Below, one piece after another: positions 1-15,116 of a DNA stretch of 16,427 bases. The DNA comes from JBECKR01 sp040235415. Its GTDB lineage: Bacteria > Acidobacteriota > Polarisedimenticolia > Polarisedimenticolales > Polarisedimenticolaceae. Location of the stretch: positions 1 through 16,427 of the forward strand of contig JBECKR010000369.1 in the NCBI GenBank assembly GCA_040235415.1, given 5' to 3'. The translations under genes and the position numbers were made by a program. Numbering within the stretch: the first letter of the stretch is position 1; each line of letters starts with the position of its first letter. The notes beneath the pieces are model-generated. The model was not told the origin of the DNA and made no database searches. It was given only the letters and a program-made list of their open reading frames with translations.

Positions 1-85
1 CCGACAACGATCTGAGGGGCCGCCACGGCTAGCCTCCCGGCCGTCCCCCGCAGCAAGGGTGGCTGTCGGCGCGGGCTTGGGTGGA

Positions 86-1012
86 ATGAAGCTCTTCGTC
101 GGCATCACCGACAGCGACTGGCACCGCGTGCTCTCGGGGCTCGAGGGCGTCGACGAGGTCAACTTCTGGCAGCCGAGCGGGGGGCCGCGGCTCAAGAGCC
201 TGCCGCCGGGCGGGATGTTCCTGTTCAAGCTTCGAAGCCCGCGGAACTTCATCGTGGGCGGCGGCTTCTTCGCGCACTGGACGCAACTCCCGGTGAGCTT
301 GGCGTGGGAGGCGTTCGAGATCCGGAACGGCGCGACGTCGCCGACGGAGCTGCGGCGGCGGATCGCGCGGCTTCGGAAGACGCGGGTCGAGCCGCACGAC
401 GACCCCAAGATCGGTTGCATCCTACTGGAGCAGCCGTTCTTCTTTCCGGAGTCGGATTGGCTCCCGGTTCCGGCCGACTGGCATCCGAATATCCAAGTCG
501 GGAAGGGCTACAAACTCGACTCGGTCGCGGGGCGGCGGCTATGGAACGACGTCCAGGAGCGGCTCGCGCGGATGGGGACTGGAGCCGCGCGAGAAACCTC
601 CGAGCCCGCCGCCCGGTTCGGGGATCCGATCCTGATCCGCCCGCGCCTGGGGCAGGGCTCCTTTCGGATTCTCGTCACGGACACCTACGAGCGGCGCTGC
701 GCGGTGACGCGCGAGCGCACGCTCCCGGCGCTCGAGGCGGCGCACATCCGGCCGTACGGCGAGGGTGGGGAGCATAGGGTCGACAACGGGTTGTTGCTGC
801 GCCGCGATCTGCACGCGTTGTTCGACCGTGGGTACGTCACGGTGACGCCGGACCTGCACCTCGAGGTCAGCGGCCGTATCCGGCAAGACTTCGAGAACGG
901 CCGGGACTACTACGCGCTTCACGGCAAGGAGCTGTGGGTGCCGCCGGACCACGAGCGGCAGCCTTCGCGCGAGTTCTTGCGATGGCACAACGAGGCGAGG
1001 TACTTGGGGTAG
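86..1012 (+). CDS. HNH endonuclease, putative restriction nuclease
   Basis: Predicted DNA endonuclease of about 308 residues. The N-terminal part begins MKLFVGITDSDW and contains EVNFWQPSG, LFKLRSPRNFIVGGGFF and GCILLEQPFFF, which I recognise as the conserved region of a family of stand-alone HNH putative restriction endonucleases. The C-terminal HNH domain runs from about residue 200 to 285: RCAVT near C205, AAHIRPY with H220, DNGLLL with N234, and LHALFD with H243, giving the His-Asn-His metal site. I chose ATG 86 because family members start at this motif; the frame stays open upstream to a GTG at 59 that would add nine residues. Neither start has a clearly spaced ribosome binding site. 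The gene stands 48 bases before hsdM and may belong to the same island. Function is inferred from the fold; target unknown. A segment at 574-592 matches half of a palindrome found in hsdM. Confidence 0.85.
   Translation: MKLFVGITDSDWHRVLSGLEGVDEVNFWQPSGGPRLKSLPPGGMFLFKLRSPRNFIVGGGFFAHWTQLPVSLAWEAFEIRNGATSPTELRRRIARLRKTRVEPHDDPKIGCILLEQPFFFPESDWLPVPADWHPNIQVGKGYKLDSVAGRRLWNDVQERLARMGTGAARETSEPAARFGDPILIRPRLGQGSFRILVTDTYERRCAVTRERTLPALEAAHIRPYGEGGEHRVDNGLLLRRDLHALFDRGYVTVTPDLHLEVSGRIRQDFENGRDYYALHGKELWVPPDHERQPSREFLRWHNEARYLG
574..592 (+). repeat. Partial copy of the hsdM palindromic repeat
   Basis: The 19 bases GGGGACTGGAGCCGCGCGA match the left half of the palindrome at 2602-2638 at 17 of 19 positions (AG replaces CT). 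It lies in the HNH gene, encoding part of the linker between the N-terminal region and the HNH domain. The right half of the palindrome is not seen here. Either a degraded repeat or chance in GC-rich sequence. Confidence 0.3.
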
Positions 1013-1044
1013 AGGGCCGGCTCACGCGCTTCTGAATCGCCAAC

Positions 1045-1050
1045 GGAGGA
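1045..1050 (+). promoter_or_regulatory. Ribosome binding site of hsdM
   Basis: GGAGGA lies 10 bases before ATG 1061 and supports that start, and so the presence of the unusual N-terminal SAP-like region in the product. I see no convincing -35/-10 pair in the 48 bases between the HNH gene and hsdM. Confidence 0.7.
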
Positions 1051-1060
1051 TCCATACCGC

Positions 1061-4348
<3,288 letters not shown>

Positions 4349-4349
<1 letters not shown>

Positions 4350-5059
4350 TGGCGTTGAAGTCCGATCGCTATAGCTGGCGCGCAAGGGCTCTTCCCGTCT
4401 ACTTGACTATCGCGCCTATCGCTCTGGTTCTTGCTGCTATCCTGCCGCACGGCCTAGACCTTCCGCTCGGTGGAGGCGCAGCCGTCGTGTTCGTGCCCCT
4501 CGCCTTCTTGGCCGGCCAACTCGGAGCGGACTTCGGCAAGCGCCTTGAAAGGCGCCTGTGGCGCCAGTGGGGAGGAGCACCGACAACCCGCTTCCTTCGG
4601 CACTCAAATGACGAGTTCAACCAGGTCACCCGGGAACGCGTCCACGAGAAGCTCCGAAGGCTTGGCCTCCACGTTCCTTCGACTCTTGAACAAGAGCGCG
4701 ACTCACCAGCTGCGGACGTCCACTACGAATCGTGCACCGAGGAGCTCATCCGTAGAACCCGCGACAGCGCGCGATTTCCGTTGGTCTTCAAAGCCCTCAC
4801 AGACTACGGGTTTCGGCGAAACCTCCTCGGCCTGAAGCCACTGGGTGTGCCAATAGCCATCGTTGCCCTGCTGGGATGCGTCTGGAGCGCCTGGTCCGGC
4901 TGGGATGTGGGGAAGCCCCCCGCCGTAGCTGTCGGTGCTGCGCTTTTGACGTCGGGACTCCTTTTGACCTGGCTGGTGTGGGTCAATGAGAAAACGGTCA
5001 GCCTCGCCGCCAACCGCTACGCTCGATTCCTCCTCGAAGCGGCCTTGGACCAGAGGTAG
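4349..5059 (+). CDS. Predicted 4-TM membrane protein, unknown function
   Basis: I do not recognise a named family. The 236-residue product has two hydrophobic pairs: about 13-33 (ALPVYLTIAPIALVLAAILP), 41-60 (GGGAAVVFVPLAFLAGQLGA), 163-183 (KPLGVPIAIVALLGCVWSAW) and 190-212 (PPAVAVGAALLTSGLLLTWLVWV). Between the pairs lies a soluble, charged stretch (61-160) with WRQWGGAPTTRFLRH, ERVHEKLRRLGLHVP and ELIRRTRDSARFPLVFKAL. With two TMs on each side, that stretch and both termini probably lie on the same, cytoplasmic, face. ATG 4349 overlaps the hsdS stop (TGATG), and the stop is 3 bases before the MBL gene, so it is made with both. Its job may be to anchor the MBL proteins at the membrane or to act as a membrane effector; both are inference. 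It is not a ComEC channel: far too short and without that domain. Confidence 0.75.
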
Positions 5060-5062
5060 CGC

Positions 5063-6076
5063 ATGGCCACGATTCACTACCTGAACGTCAAGGAGGGCGA
5101 CTCCTCGGTGATCGAGCACAACTCTGGTCACGTCAGCGTCATCGACGTCTGCAACGCGAAGCCCACTGAACCCCTGGCGGAGGCGCTCACGGCTGGACTG
5201 GCCAAGGCCGAACGGGGGATCAGCGGGAATTTCCAGCAGAAGAAGTACCCCGTGAACCCGATCACCTACCTTCGCGACCACGAAATTACCAGCATCTTCC
5301 GCTACGTCCAGACACACCCCGACATGGACCACATGGACGGGATCAAGGCGTTGTTTGAGAAATTCGGTCCGTTGAACTTCTGGGACACGGACAACACCAA
5401 GGAGATGCCGAGTGCCTCTTGGGAGCGCTCACCCTACAGCGAGGAGGACTGGAAGCTCTACAAGCACCTCCGCGACACGAAGCCGGAAACCGATCCGAAG
5501 CGACTCACTTTGTTCTCGGGCGCACGCGGACAGTTCTTCAACGTGGGAGCGGATGGTGCAGGTGGAGGAGACGGCCTCCACATTCTCGCACCGACGCAGG
5601 AACTCGTAGATGCAGCGAACGACGTAGATGAGGAATATAACCGCTGCTCGTATGTGCTTCTCTACCGCACCGGAGACCACCGCATTGTGTTTGGCGGTGA
5701 CTCCCACGATGAGACTTGGGACCAGATCCTCGACAAGCACAATGCTGATGTCACGGACGTCGACCTCTTGATCGCACCGCACCACGGCCGCAAGTCGGGA
5801 CGTTCGTACAGGTTTCTCGACACGCTGACGCCAACGCTCACCTTCTTTGGCAACGCTAGGTCTGAGCATCTGGCCTATGGCGCTTGGCGCAGTCGCGGGC
5901 TGTCGATTATCACCAACAACCAGGCCAACTGCATGGTCGTCGATGCCAGCACCAAGCCCATGACGCTCTACGTGACCCACGAGGCGTTCGCGAGAACAGT
6001 CAATGCGGGGACGTTCCTTAGCGAAACATTTAAGGCCTGGTACATCGGGTCGATCACAGAGAGCCTGATTCCGTGA
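5063..6076 (+). CDS. MBL-fold metallo-hydrolase, ComEC/Rec2-like
   Basis: A 337-residue metallo-beta-lactamase-fold enzyme, probably a phosphodiesterase or nuclease. It opens with strands typical of the fold (MATIHYLNVKEGDSSVIEH, HVSVIDVCN). It then shows the HxDxDH form of the metal motif, THPDMDHMDG (H85, D87, D89, H90), a GGDS aspartate (D213), and APHHGRKSG (H240, H241). These three together are the pattern of the ComEC/Rec2 MBL domain, which is linked to degradation of one strand of incoming DNA during transformation. There is no signal peptide or TM segment, so the product is likely cytoplasmic. AGAGG at 5052-5056 sits 6 bases before ATG 5063. The stop overlaps the start of the second MBL gene (GTGA). 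The catalytic residues look complete. Substrate is unknown; nucleic acid is an inference from the fold and setting. Confidence 0.85.
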   Translation: MATIHYLNVKEGDSSVIEHNSGHVSVIDVCNAKPTEPLAEALTAGLAKAERGISGNFQQKKYPVNPITYLRDHEITSIFRYVQTHPDMDHMDGIKALFEKFGPLNFWDTDNTKEMPSASWERSPYSEEDWKLYKHLRDTKPETDPKRLTLFSGARGQFFNVGADGAGGGDGLHILAPTQELVDAANDVDEEYNRCSYVLLYRTGDHRIVFGGDSHDETWDQILDKHNADVTDVDLLIAPHHGRKSGRSYRFLDTLTPTLTFFGNARSEHLAYGAWRSRGLSIITNNQANCMVVDASTKPMTLYVTHEAFARTVNAGTFLSETFKAWYIGSITESLIP

Positions 6077-6797
6077 GATTCGAAATCCTGAACGTCGAAC
6101 ACGGCTTCGCGGCCTACGCGCAGGCATATGACGGCAGCGTCCTGCTCTTCGACTGCGGGCAGGCCGCAACCTGTCGGCCGTCGGACTACCTTCCCGCACG
6201 CGGGATCCGTGTTGTCCGTCGGTTCTTTGTGACCAACTACGACGAGGACCACATCGGAGACCTGCCGCGGTTGCGCGAGAGGCTAGCCGTGGAGGTTCTC
6301 ACTCGAAACCCGAGCCTCACGTCGGCGCAGCTTCGAAGCCTGAAGACGCCGCCGATCAGCCCAGCCATGCGGCAGCTCCTCGAGATGATCGACAGGTACA
6401 CTGCCGAGGTCTCCTCCGAGCAACTCGAGCCGCCGGGCCTACGAGTGTGGACGTTTCACAACAGCTACCCCGCCTTCACAGACACGAACAACCTCAGCCT
6501 GCTCACCTTCCTTGACGTCGGTTCTGTGTCATTCGTGATTCCCGGGGACGTTGAGCGGGCTGGGTGGCTCGCACTGCTCAAGAATCTGCACGTTTGCGGT
6601 CTGCTCAAGCGCGTCAACGTCTTCGTGGCCTCGCATCACGGTCGTGAGACCGGGTACTGCAAGGAAGTGTTCGACCACTGCGTACCTTCGCTCGTCGTGA
6701 TGTCCGATGGGGAAGTCGAATACGACACTCAGCGGATGGCGAGCACCTACGGACAGCATGCCAGTGGTCAGTGGTTTAACGGCTCGGGTGGGAGGGA

Positions 6798-9997
<3,200 letters not shown>

Positions 9998-10001
<4 letters not shown>

Positions 10002-10891
10002 CCCGGACTCGCGATCCTGGCTCCGCCCGCGATCCGCTCTCCGGACGTAGCTCCGATCGAGACAAGCTCGCGGCGCTGGACGAGCTCTTCGAAGCCACGA
10101 AGACGTATCGCGTCCCGGCTACCTACGCGGAACTTCTCGATTTCCTGAAGAAGATGCGGCGATTGTCCCCGTACAACGGGTTCTTGCTCCACATGCAGAA
10201 TCGCGGCGCGAAGTATGTTCTGACTCCGCGACAGTGGGAGACTCGATTCGGGCGGACCGTGCGTCCTTTCGCTAGAGCTCTGGTCATCCTCCAGCCGCGA
10301 GGGCCCGTCGCGTTTGTGTACGACATTTCCGACACGGATGGGCCGGAGCTTCCTAGAGACCTCGTATCACCGTTCGGGACATCAGGCCACCTGCGCCAGG
10401 GGATCCTCGAGCGGACGATCTCCAATTGTGCGAGAGATCTGGTTCGTGTCGTCGGCGTTGACATGGGGAAGGGTCTTGCGGGAGTCGCCAGTATCGGACT
10501 TGACCGCGATGTCGTGACGTTGGACGGTCAACGTAGGACGGCGCGATATCGCGTCCAGGTGAATCCCAGCCTCGACGCTGGTGCGGTGTATGCTTCGCTC
10601 TGCCACGAGCTCGCGCACATCTACCTGGGGCATGTCGGGACGCACGACGGTCGATGGTGGTCCGATCGATCCTTCGTCGACAAGAACGTCCGAGAATTCG
10701 AAGCGGAATCAGTCGCGTGGCTGGTGGCGGAACGCGCCGGCATCAGCAATCCATCCGCTTCCTATCTCGCGGGCTACCTCGATCGTGGGGATGAGATTCC
10801 GCCGATTAGCCTACATTTGGTTCTCACCGTCGCGGGATATATCGAACTGATGGGGCGGCGTCGGCTGAAACCACGAGAAGTGTCCCGCTAG
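9998..10891 (+). CDS. ArdC-like N-terminus with ImmA/IrrE-type zinc metallopeptidase
   Basis: A 297-residue product with two parts. Residues about 22-115 (LLDFLKKMRRLSPYNGFLLHMQ, TPRQWETRFGRTVRPFARALVILQP) resemble the ssDNA-binding N-domain of ArdC antirestriction proteins. Residues about 185-250 hold CHELAHIYLGH, an HExxH zinc site (H203, E204, H207), and EFEAESVAWLVAERAG, where E235 (or E237) would be the third ligand, as in ImmA/IrrE peptidases. The start is ATG 9998, sharing ATGA with the hsdR stop; the open frame extends far upstream but only as a shadow of hsdR. Known relatives either protect incoming DNA from Type I restriction (ArdC) or cleave repressors (ImmA). Here it could restrain HsdR, process a regulator, or act as a further effector. 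The domain call is firm for the protease motif, moderate for the ArdC part; the role is inferred. Confidence 0.82.
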
Positions 10892-10932
10892 AGGAGCCGG
10901 TTACCGTTCGTTTCGTCCGTGGGATTTCCTCC

Positions 10933-10948
10933 GAACCTCTGGAGGTTC
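10933..10948 (+). promoter_or_regulatory. Dyad-symmetric sequence upstream of the mcrB-like gene
   Basis: GAACCTC and GAGGTTC form a 7-base inverted repeat with a two-base centre in the 92-base spacer between the peptidase gene and the McrB-like gene. The tight centre suits a dimeric repressor site better than a hairpin, although a smaller stem with a larger loop is possible. No T-run follows, so it is not a classical terminator. No recognisable -35/-10 pair was found in the spacer. Confidence 0.4.
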
Positions 10949-10961
10949 CGGGCGAGCGCAG

Positions 10962-10973
10962 AGGTGGCCACCT
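10962..10973 (+). promoter_or_regulatory. 12-base perfect palindrome next to the McrB-like ribosome binding site
   Basis: AGGTGGCCACCT is perfectly self-complementary and abuts the ribosome binding site of the next gene. It could be an operator half-overlapping the translation start region, or chance in GC-rich sequence. Confidence 0.35.
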
Positions 10974-10982
10974 GAGGAAGGA
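10974..10982 (+). promoter_or_regulatory. Ribosome binding site of the McrB-like gene
   Basis: GAGGAAGGA directly precedes ATG 10984, with the GAGGA core ending at 10978, five bases before the start. It supports an independent, strong start for this gene after the longest gap in the window since the island began. Confidence 0.65.
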
Positions 10983-10983
10983 C

Positions 10984-13470
10984 ATGAGCGACGTTCAGTT
11001 CCCGCCCGCTCCCGACGAATCCTCCACCCCCATCCCCGAGTCGACGGTCCGAGAGCTCGTCGAGCTCGTCCGCTTTACCTACCCCGGCTGGTCCGGATTC
11101 GACGACGCGAAGTTCGAGGACGAAGAGCGAAGCTTCAAGACGAAAGCCGTCGAAGTGGCTCGTGAACTCCTGGGCGCCGACGAGATCCGACGGCTCCGGG
11201 AGGCTGGACGATTCCCTGAACTAATCGAACGGATCGGCCAAGTCGCCCACGAGACGAACCTGCTGTTTCTGAGCGTGCCTTCTCAGGGGGATCTCGCGAT
11301 CCTGCAGTCCGAGGACCTCGACCCCAACGAGTTCGCCCAGGCCTTCGAGACGTTGCTCCACGGCCCCGGGGACGGTCCGGAGCGCGTCGAGGCGTTCGCG
11401 CGGTGGGCCGACCAGGCGGGTCTTCCCAACAAGTGGACATTCGCGACGTACTTCCGATACCTCCTGCATCCTGGAACCGATTTCTTCGTGAAACCGGAGG
11501 CCACCTCCACTTTCATGAAGCTCCTGGGGCGCTCCGAGACGTTCCGGGGCGCGCCTTCCGGCGACAAGTACCGCCTGTTGCTCGACGTCATGGCCCGGCT
11601 CGGGCACGCGATGGCCGAGTACCGTCCGCGGGACATGCTCGATCTGCAGAGCTTGCTGTGGGTGTGCCATCGCGTGGTGAAAAAGCAGCAGCAGGAAGCG
11701 GGCGACGCGGCGGGCGATGACAAGGGCGGAGGGCCGAGCCGCGCCAAGCTCCGGGAGCTCTTCGAGAAGGCGCGGGAGACGTGGCCGAAGGAGCCGCACT
11801 ACGCGGAGTGGCGCGAGCGCATGGTGCGCTTCTTCCGCAAGATCGCGGAAACGCCGCCGTCGGAACGGGCGACCCGGGAGTTCCAGACGTGGCTGTGGGA
11901 CGAGAACCCCGTGGCCGCGGCCGGCCAGGGGAACCTCCCCCTCGACAAGGCCCTCGCGGATCCGGAGTTCCGCGAGTGGGTCGCCCGCGCCACGAGCGTC
12001 ACCCTCCCGGACGACCCCGCGCGAAGGCTCGAAGCGTTGGAGCGCACGTTCGCCGAGACGATCCAACGGCTGCGCGGTCGTGTGCGCAAGCTGCCGAGGC
12101 TGAAAGTCTACCGCGTGCTCGCGGCCTGCTTTCCGGGCGAGCTCACGACGGTCGCGGACGCCGTCAAGATGAGCAAGCTGCAGAAGTGGCTCATCGGGCC
12201 CCCGGATCGAAAGGGGGTCGCCCGTCACGTCGCGGTCATGCGTTACCTCGATGACGTTCTGGGACCGGTTCCGGATCGCCTCGAGGACCGCGTCGAACGG
12301 ATGATGTTCCCGTGGTACCTGTACAAGTTCTATTTCCTCCCGCAATCCGAGATCAGCGGTAAGGTCGTCGAGCCGCTCGACGTCGACGAGCCCGAGACCG
12401 ACTATTCGACGCCCGACGATTCCGAGCCCGAAACCGAGATCGAAGACGACGCGGCGGATGTGCCGCTCGAGTTCGCCGGCAAGCTTCCCGCGTTTCCGGA
12501 GCTGTACCAGCGTCTCTCGGCCTTCGGGATGTTCGACGAAGACGTCGTTCGGACCCTCCACGCCGGCCTGTGGGCCCATCCTCGGCGTCACTTCGCGGTG
12601 CTGACCGGCCTCTCGGGGTCCGGCAAGACGCTCCTCGCCCGGAGCTACGCCAGAGCGCTCGCGGAGGCCTCGGCATACTCCGGCGGGTTCGATCCCTACC
12701 TCTTGACCGTGGCCGTGCAGCCGGACTGGGCGGACGCCGGATCCCTGCTCGGATTCGTGAACCCGCTGCGCGACGACGTCTACGTCAAGACCCCGACGAC
12801 GGATTTCCTGCTCCGCGCGATCCGCGAGCCCGAGAAGGTGTTCACGCTGGTCCTCGACGAGATGAACCTATCCCATCCCGAGCGCTACCTCGCGCCGTTG
12901 CTTTCGTCGATGGAAACCGGCGGCTCGATCGAGCTCCACAGCTCCGGAACGACCTGCGGCGGAGTGCCTTCCCGGATCCCGTACCCTCCGAACCTCGTGA
13001 TCCTCGGCACCGTCAACATGGACGAAACCACCCACGGTCTGTCCGACAAGGTGCTCGATCGCGCGCTGACGCTCGAGTTCTGGCGTATCCGTCTCGATCG
13101 ATACCCGAACCGGGGGACGCGCGACCTACCGTCGGCGACCGAGGATCAGATCTTCTCCGTCCTGCAGGACCTCATGGCGAGCCTGGAACCCGCAAGGATG
13201 CACTTCGGCTGGCGGGTCGTGGACGAGGTTCTCGATTTCGTGAGCCTCGCCATCGGCGACGTCGGCATGCCCCTGATCGACGCGATCGACCGGACGGTGT
13301 ACGCGAAGGTCCTCCCCAAGCTCCGCGGCGACGATTCCCCGCGGTTCCGCGAGGCGCTCGAGAAGTGCGAGAGCGCGCTCCGCAAGCACCGGCTCCCGCA
13401 GTCCGCCGCTCGGGTGGCGGAGCTCCGCGTGGACCTCGAGAGCTCCGGCAGCGCGAGATTCTGGCGGTGA
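10984..13470 (+). CDS. McrB-like AAA+ motor with long N-terminal region
   Basis: An 828-residue motor subunit of an McrBC-like (Type IV) restriction pair, expected to use GTP or ATP to translocate DNA and activate its nuclease partner. Residues about 20-230 form a conserved module (TYPGWSGFDDAKF, NLLFLSVPSQGDLAILQ, NKWTFATYFRYLLHPGTDFFVKP) that I have seen attached to such motors but cannot name. A second helical region covers about 250-455. An acidic linker follows (about 465-495, DVDEPETDYSTPDDSEPETE). The AAA+ domain has Walker A GLSGSGKT (542-549), Walker B LVLDEMNL (D625, E626) and sensor 1 / signature GTVNMDETTHGLSDKVLDRA (N678, R693). No SRA, EVE or YTH domain is evident, so the modified base recognised is unknown. 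ATG 10984 has a good ribosome binding site; the stop overlaps the nuclease gene (GTGA). Close to McrB in the motor, not in the N-terminus. Confidence 0.85.
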   Translation: MSDVQFPPAPDESSTPIPESTVRELVELVRFTYPGWSGFDDAKFEDEERSFKTKAVEVARELLGADEIRRLREAGRFPELIERIGQVAHETNLLFLSVPSQGDLAILQSEDLDPNEFAQAFETLLHGPGDGPERVEAFARWADQAGLPNKWTFATYFRYLLHPGTDFFVKPEATSTFMKLLGRSETFRGAPSGDKYRLLLDVMARLGHAMAEYRPRDMLDLQSLLWVCHRVVKKQQQEAGDAAGDDKGGGPSRAKLRELFEKARETWPKEPHYAEWRERMVRFFRKIAETPPSERATREFQTWLWDENPVAAAGQGNLPLDKALADPEFREWVARATSVTLPDDPARRLEALERTFAETIQRLRGRVRKLPRLKVYRVLAACFPGELTTVADAVKMSKLQKWLIGPPDRKGVARHVAVMRYLDDVLGPVPDRLEDRVERMMFPWYLYKFYFLPQSEISGKVVEPLDVDEPETDYSTPDDSEPETEIEDDAADVPLEFAGKLPAFPELYQRLSAFGMFDEDVVRTLHAGLWAHPRRHFAVLTGLSGSGKTLLARSYARALAEASAYSGGFDPYLLTVAVQPDWADAGSLLGFVNPLRDDVYVKTPTTDFLLRAIREPEKVFTLVLDEMNLSHPERYLAPLLSSMETGGSIELHSSGTTCGGVPSRIPYPPNLVILGTVNMDETTHGLSDKVLDRALTLEFWRIRLDRYPNRGTRDLPSATEDQIFSVLQDLMASLEPARMHFGWRVVDEVLDFVSLAIGDVGMPLIDAIDRTVYAKVLPKLRGDDSPRFREALEKCESALRKHRLPQSAARVAELRVDLESSGSARFWR

Positions 13471-15080
13471 AGGCGGCGGCGGAGCTCGACGCGTCCCGAC
13501 CGGAGATCCGGGCGACGCGTGTGGGCACCGCCGGGGAGTCGCCGGTTCCGTTTCCTCTCGAGCCCGCCCCGAGCTCGAATCCCGGGTTCCGGGAGCGGTG
13601 CCGTGCCGTGATCGCGAAGCCCGCCGGCGGCGAGTGGACGTTTCGCGTCGACGATGAGCCGCTTGGGTCGGACCGAATCGACGGCGAATCGGTCTGGGTG
13701 TGGGAGCCCGGTTTCTTCTCCGGAGAGGTCACCGCCGAGCTCGTCGGCTCCGACGGCAGGGTGCACGCAACCTATTTGCTCGACGTGTCTCCGGACCCGG
13801 GGAAGCTGGGGCGCGAGCGATTCGAGGACATGGTCGACGAGATCCGTTCGGAGGCGCCGGAGCTGCTCTTCGGCACCGAGCCGGCAACCGCGGGCGCGGG
13901 CGTCGAGGGGGAGGTGTCGAATCCGCACGTCGCGTTCGCCCGGCTACGGCGGTACGGCGACGACTTCGTGCGCGGCCTGCACGCGATCTCGGCGAACCCG
14001 ATTCGAGAGCTTCGTCGTCGTCGGGAGCGGCGCCCGCTCCACCTCGTGCGGCGCGTCGACCGGCGGACGATCGCGTCCGCGCTCCGCGATCGGGAGGTGG
14101 CGGGAGCCCTGTTCGCGACCGGCGCGCGCTCGGCGGAGAGCGTCGCCGCGCCCCAAGCCCTGACGTTGGACGTGCCGCGCGTCGAAGACCATCTCGACGG
14201 CGCCGCGAACCGCTGCATCACTCGGACCGCGCTCTCGGTCTTCCGGAGGATCCGTGTCGTCCGGAGGGACCTCGGCCGGCTCGTCGAGCGCGAGCGCTCG
14301 TCGGAAACGACGACCGACATCGGGTCGAGATGGCCGGTCCGTGCGGCGATGCTCGACGGTCTCGAGATCCGGTTGCGGCAGGCGCTTCGCCGCCGGCCGT
14401 TTCGCGACGTCACTCGACCCGAGATCACCGCGGCGGGCCTGAACGCCGTATCCGCACACCCCGTGTACTCGCGGGCGTTCGGGCTCGGATGGAGGGCCTT
14501 GCGACCGGGCGTCGCCGGCGATCCATCGACCGAGCGCCTTTGGATCAGTCCGACCTGGGAAGTATTCGAGCGCTGGTGCTTCGTTCGGCTGGCGAGGGAG
14601 CTGCGTGCCACCCACCCGAATCTGGAGTGGAAGCGCCGCGACGCCGCCCACGGTCGAGGCACGGCGAGCTGGGAAGGGACCGGCGACGGCAAGAAGATCG
14701 GTCTGATCCTGCAACCCGAGTTCACCGGCGGCGCGAACTGGCGCCAAGGATTCCGTTCAATCTCGCTGACCCGCTACCCGGACCTGCTCTTGACCGAGGA
14801 GCACGGGGACAGGCGTCGCTTCGTCGTCCTCGACGCGAAATACAGCGTCTCGCGCGACGCCGTCCTCAAGCAGATGGCGTCGGCGCACATCTACCACGAT
14901 GCGTTGCGTTGGGACGGACTGCGTCCGGATCTCGCGTTGCTGCTCGTGCCGCGAGGCGGGGGCGCGGAGTGGTTGGAGAGCGATGAGTTTCGGGGGGAGC
15001 ATCGAGTCGGTGTCGTCGCGATGGGAGAGGACGGCCACGATTCGTTGCAGGGACTCCTCGAGTTTCCGGACAGGGAGTAA
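13467..15080 (+). CDS. McrC-like DUF2357 protein with PD-(D/E)XK nuclease domain
   Basis: A 537-residue nuclease partner of the McrB-like motor. The N-terminal half is a beta-rich adaptor region (about 50-110, WTFRVDDEPLG, SVWVWEPGFFSGEVTAEL) followed by ERFEDMVDEIRSEAPELLFG (117-136), typical of DUF2357 proteins. A basic helical middle (about 155-330) is rich in arginine. The C-terminal PDDEXK nuclease domain shows SPTWEVFERWCFVRL, RYPDLLL (D439) and VVLDAKYSV (D456, K458), then QMASAHIYHDAL, as in the McrC nuclease. The start is GTG 13467, sharing GTGA with the preceding stop; the frame stays open far upstream but only as a shadow of the mcrB-like gene. Translation coupling implies a fixed ratio with the motor. 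The catalytic residues look intact. By analogy with McrC it would bind the AAA+ ring and cut DNA on stalled or converging translocation; that is family knowledge, not shown here. Confidence 0.85.
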   Translation: MKAAAELDASRPEIRATRVGTAGESPVPFPLEPAPSSNPGFRERCRAVIAKPAGGEWTFRVDDEPLGSDRIDGESVWVWEPGFFSGEVTAELVGSDGRVHATYLLDVSPDPGKLGRERFEDMVDEIRSEAPELLFGTEPATAGAGVEGEVSNPHVAFARLRRYGDDFVRGLHAISANPIRELRRRRERRPLHLVRRVDRRTIASALRDREVAGALFATGARSAESVAAPQALTLDVPRVEDHLDGAANRCITRTALSVFRRIRVVRRDLGRLVERERSSETTTDIGSRWPVRAAMLDGLEIRLRQALRRRPFRDVTRPEITAAGLNAVSAHPVYSRAFGLGWRALRPGVAGDPSTERLWISPTWEVFERWCFVRLARELRATHPNLEWKRRDAAHGRGTASWEGTGDGKKIGLILQPEFTGGANWRQGFRSISLTRYPDLLLTEEHGDRRRFVVLDAKYSVSRDAVLKQMASAHIYHDALRWDGLRPDLALLLVPRGGGAEWLESDEFRGEHRVGVVAMGEDGHDSLQGLLEFPDRE

Positions 15081-15104
15081 GGCAACTACCTAAGACCATC
15101 GACC

Positions 15105-15110
15105 GGAGGA
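15105..15110 (+). promoter_or_regulatory. Ribosome binding site of the endonuclease III-like gene
   Basis: GGAGGA lies six bases before ATG 15117. The 36-base spacer after the DUF2357 gene holds no evident promoter or terminator, so co-transcription with the McrBC-like pair is likely. Confidence 0.7.
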
Positions 15111-15116
15111 GCCGCC

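Noticed and set aside
1..85. Coding remnant or promoter at the left edge
   Set aside because: No frame with family likeness, and no recognisable -35/-10 pair; too short to interpret.
10892..10983. Rho-independent terminator between the peptidase and McrB-like genes
   Set aside because: The inverted repeat has almost no loop and is not followed by a T-run.
11221..12591. 456-codon open frame on the - strand opposite the McrB-like gene
   Set aside because: Antisense shadow in GC-rich coding sequence with no motif or ribosome binding site.
12570..13466. Upstream open extension of the DUF2357 gene inside the McrB-like gene
   Set aside because: Shadow of the AAA+ domain in another frame; the GTG at 13467 with its GTGA overlap is the sensible start.
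14807..14835. GGGGACAGGCG stretch considered as a third copy of the palindromic repeat
   Set aside because: It encodes the conserved nuclease block leading to VVLDAK and has no matching right arm.
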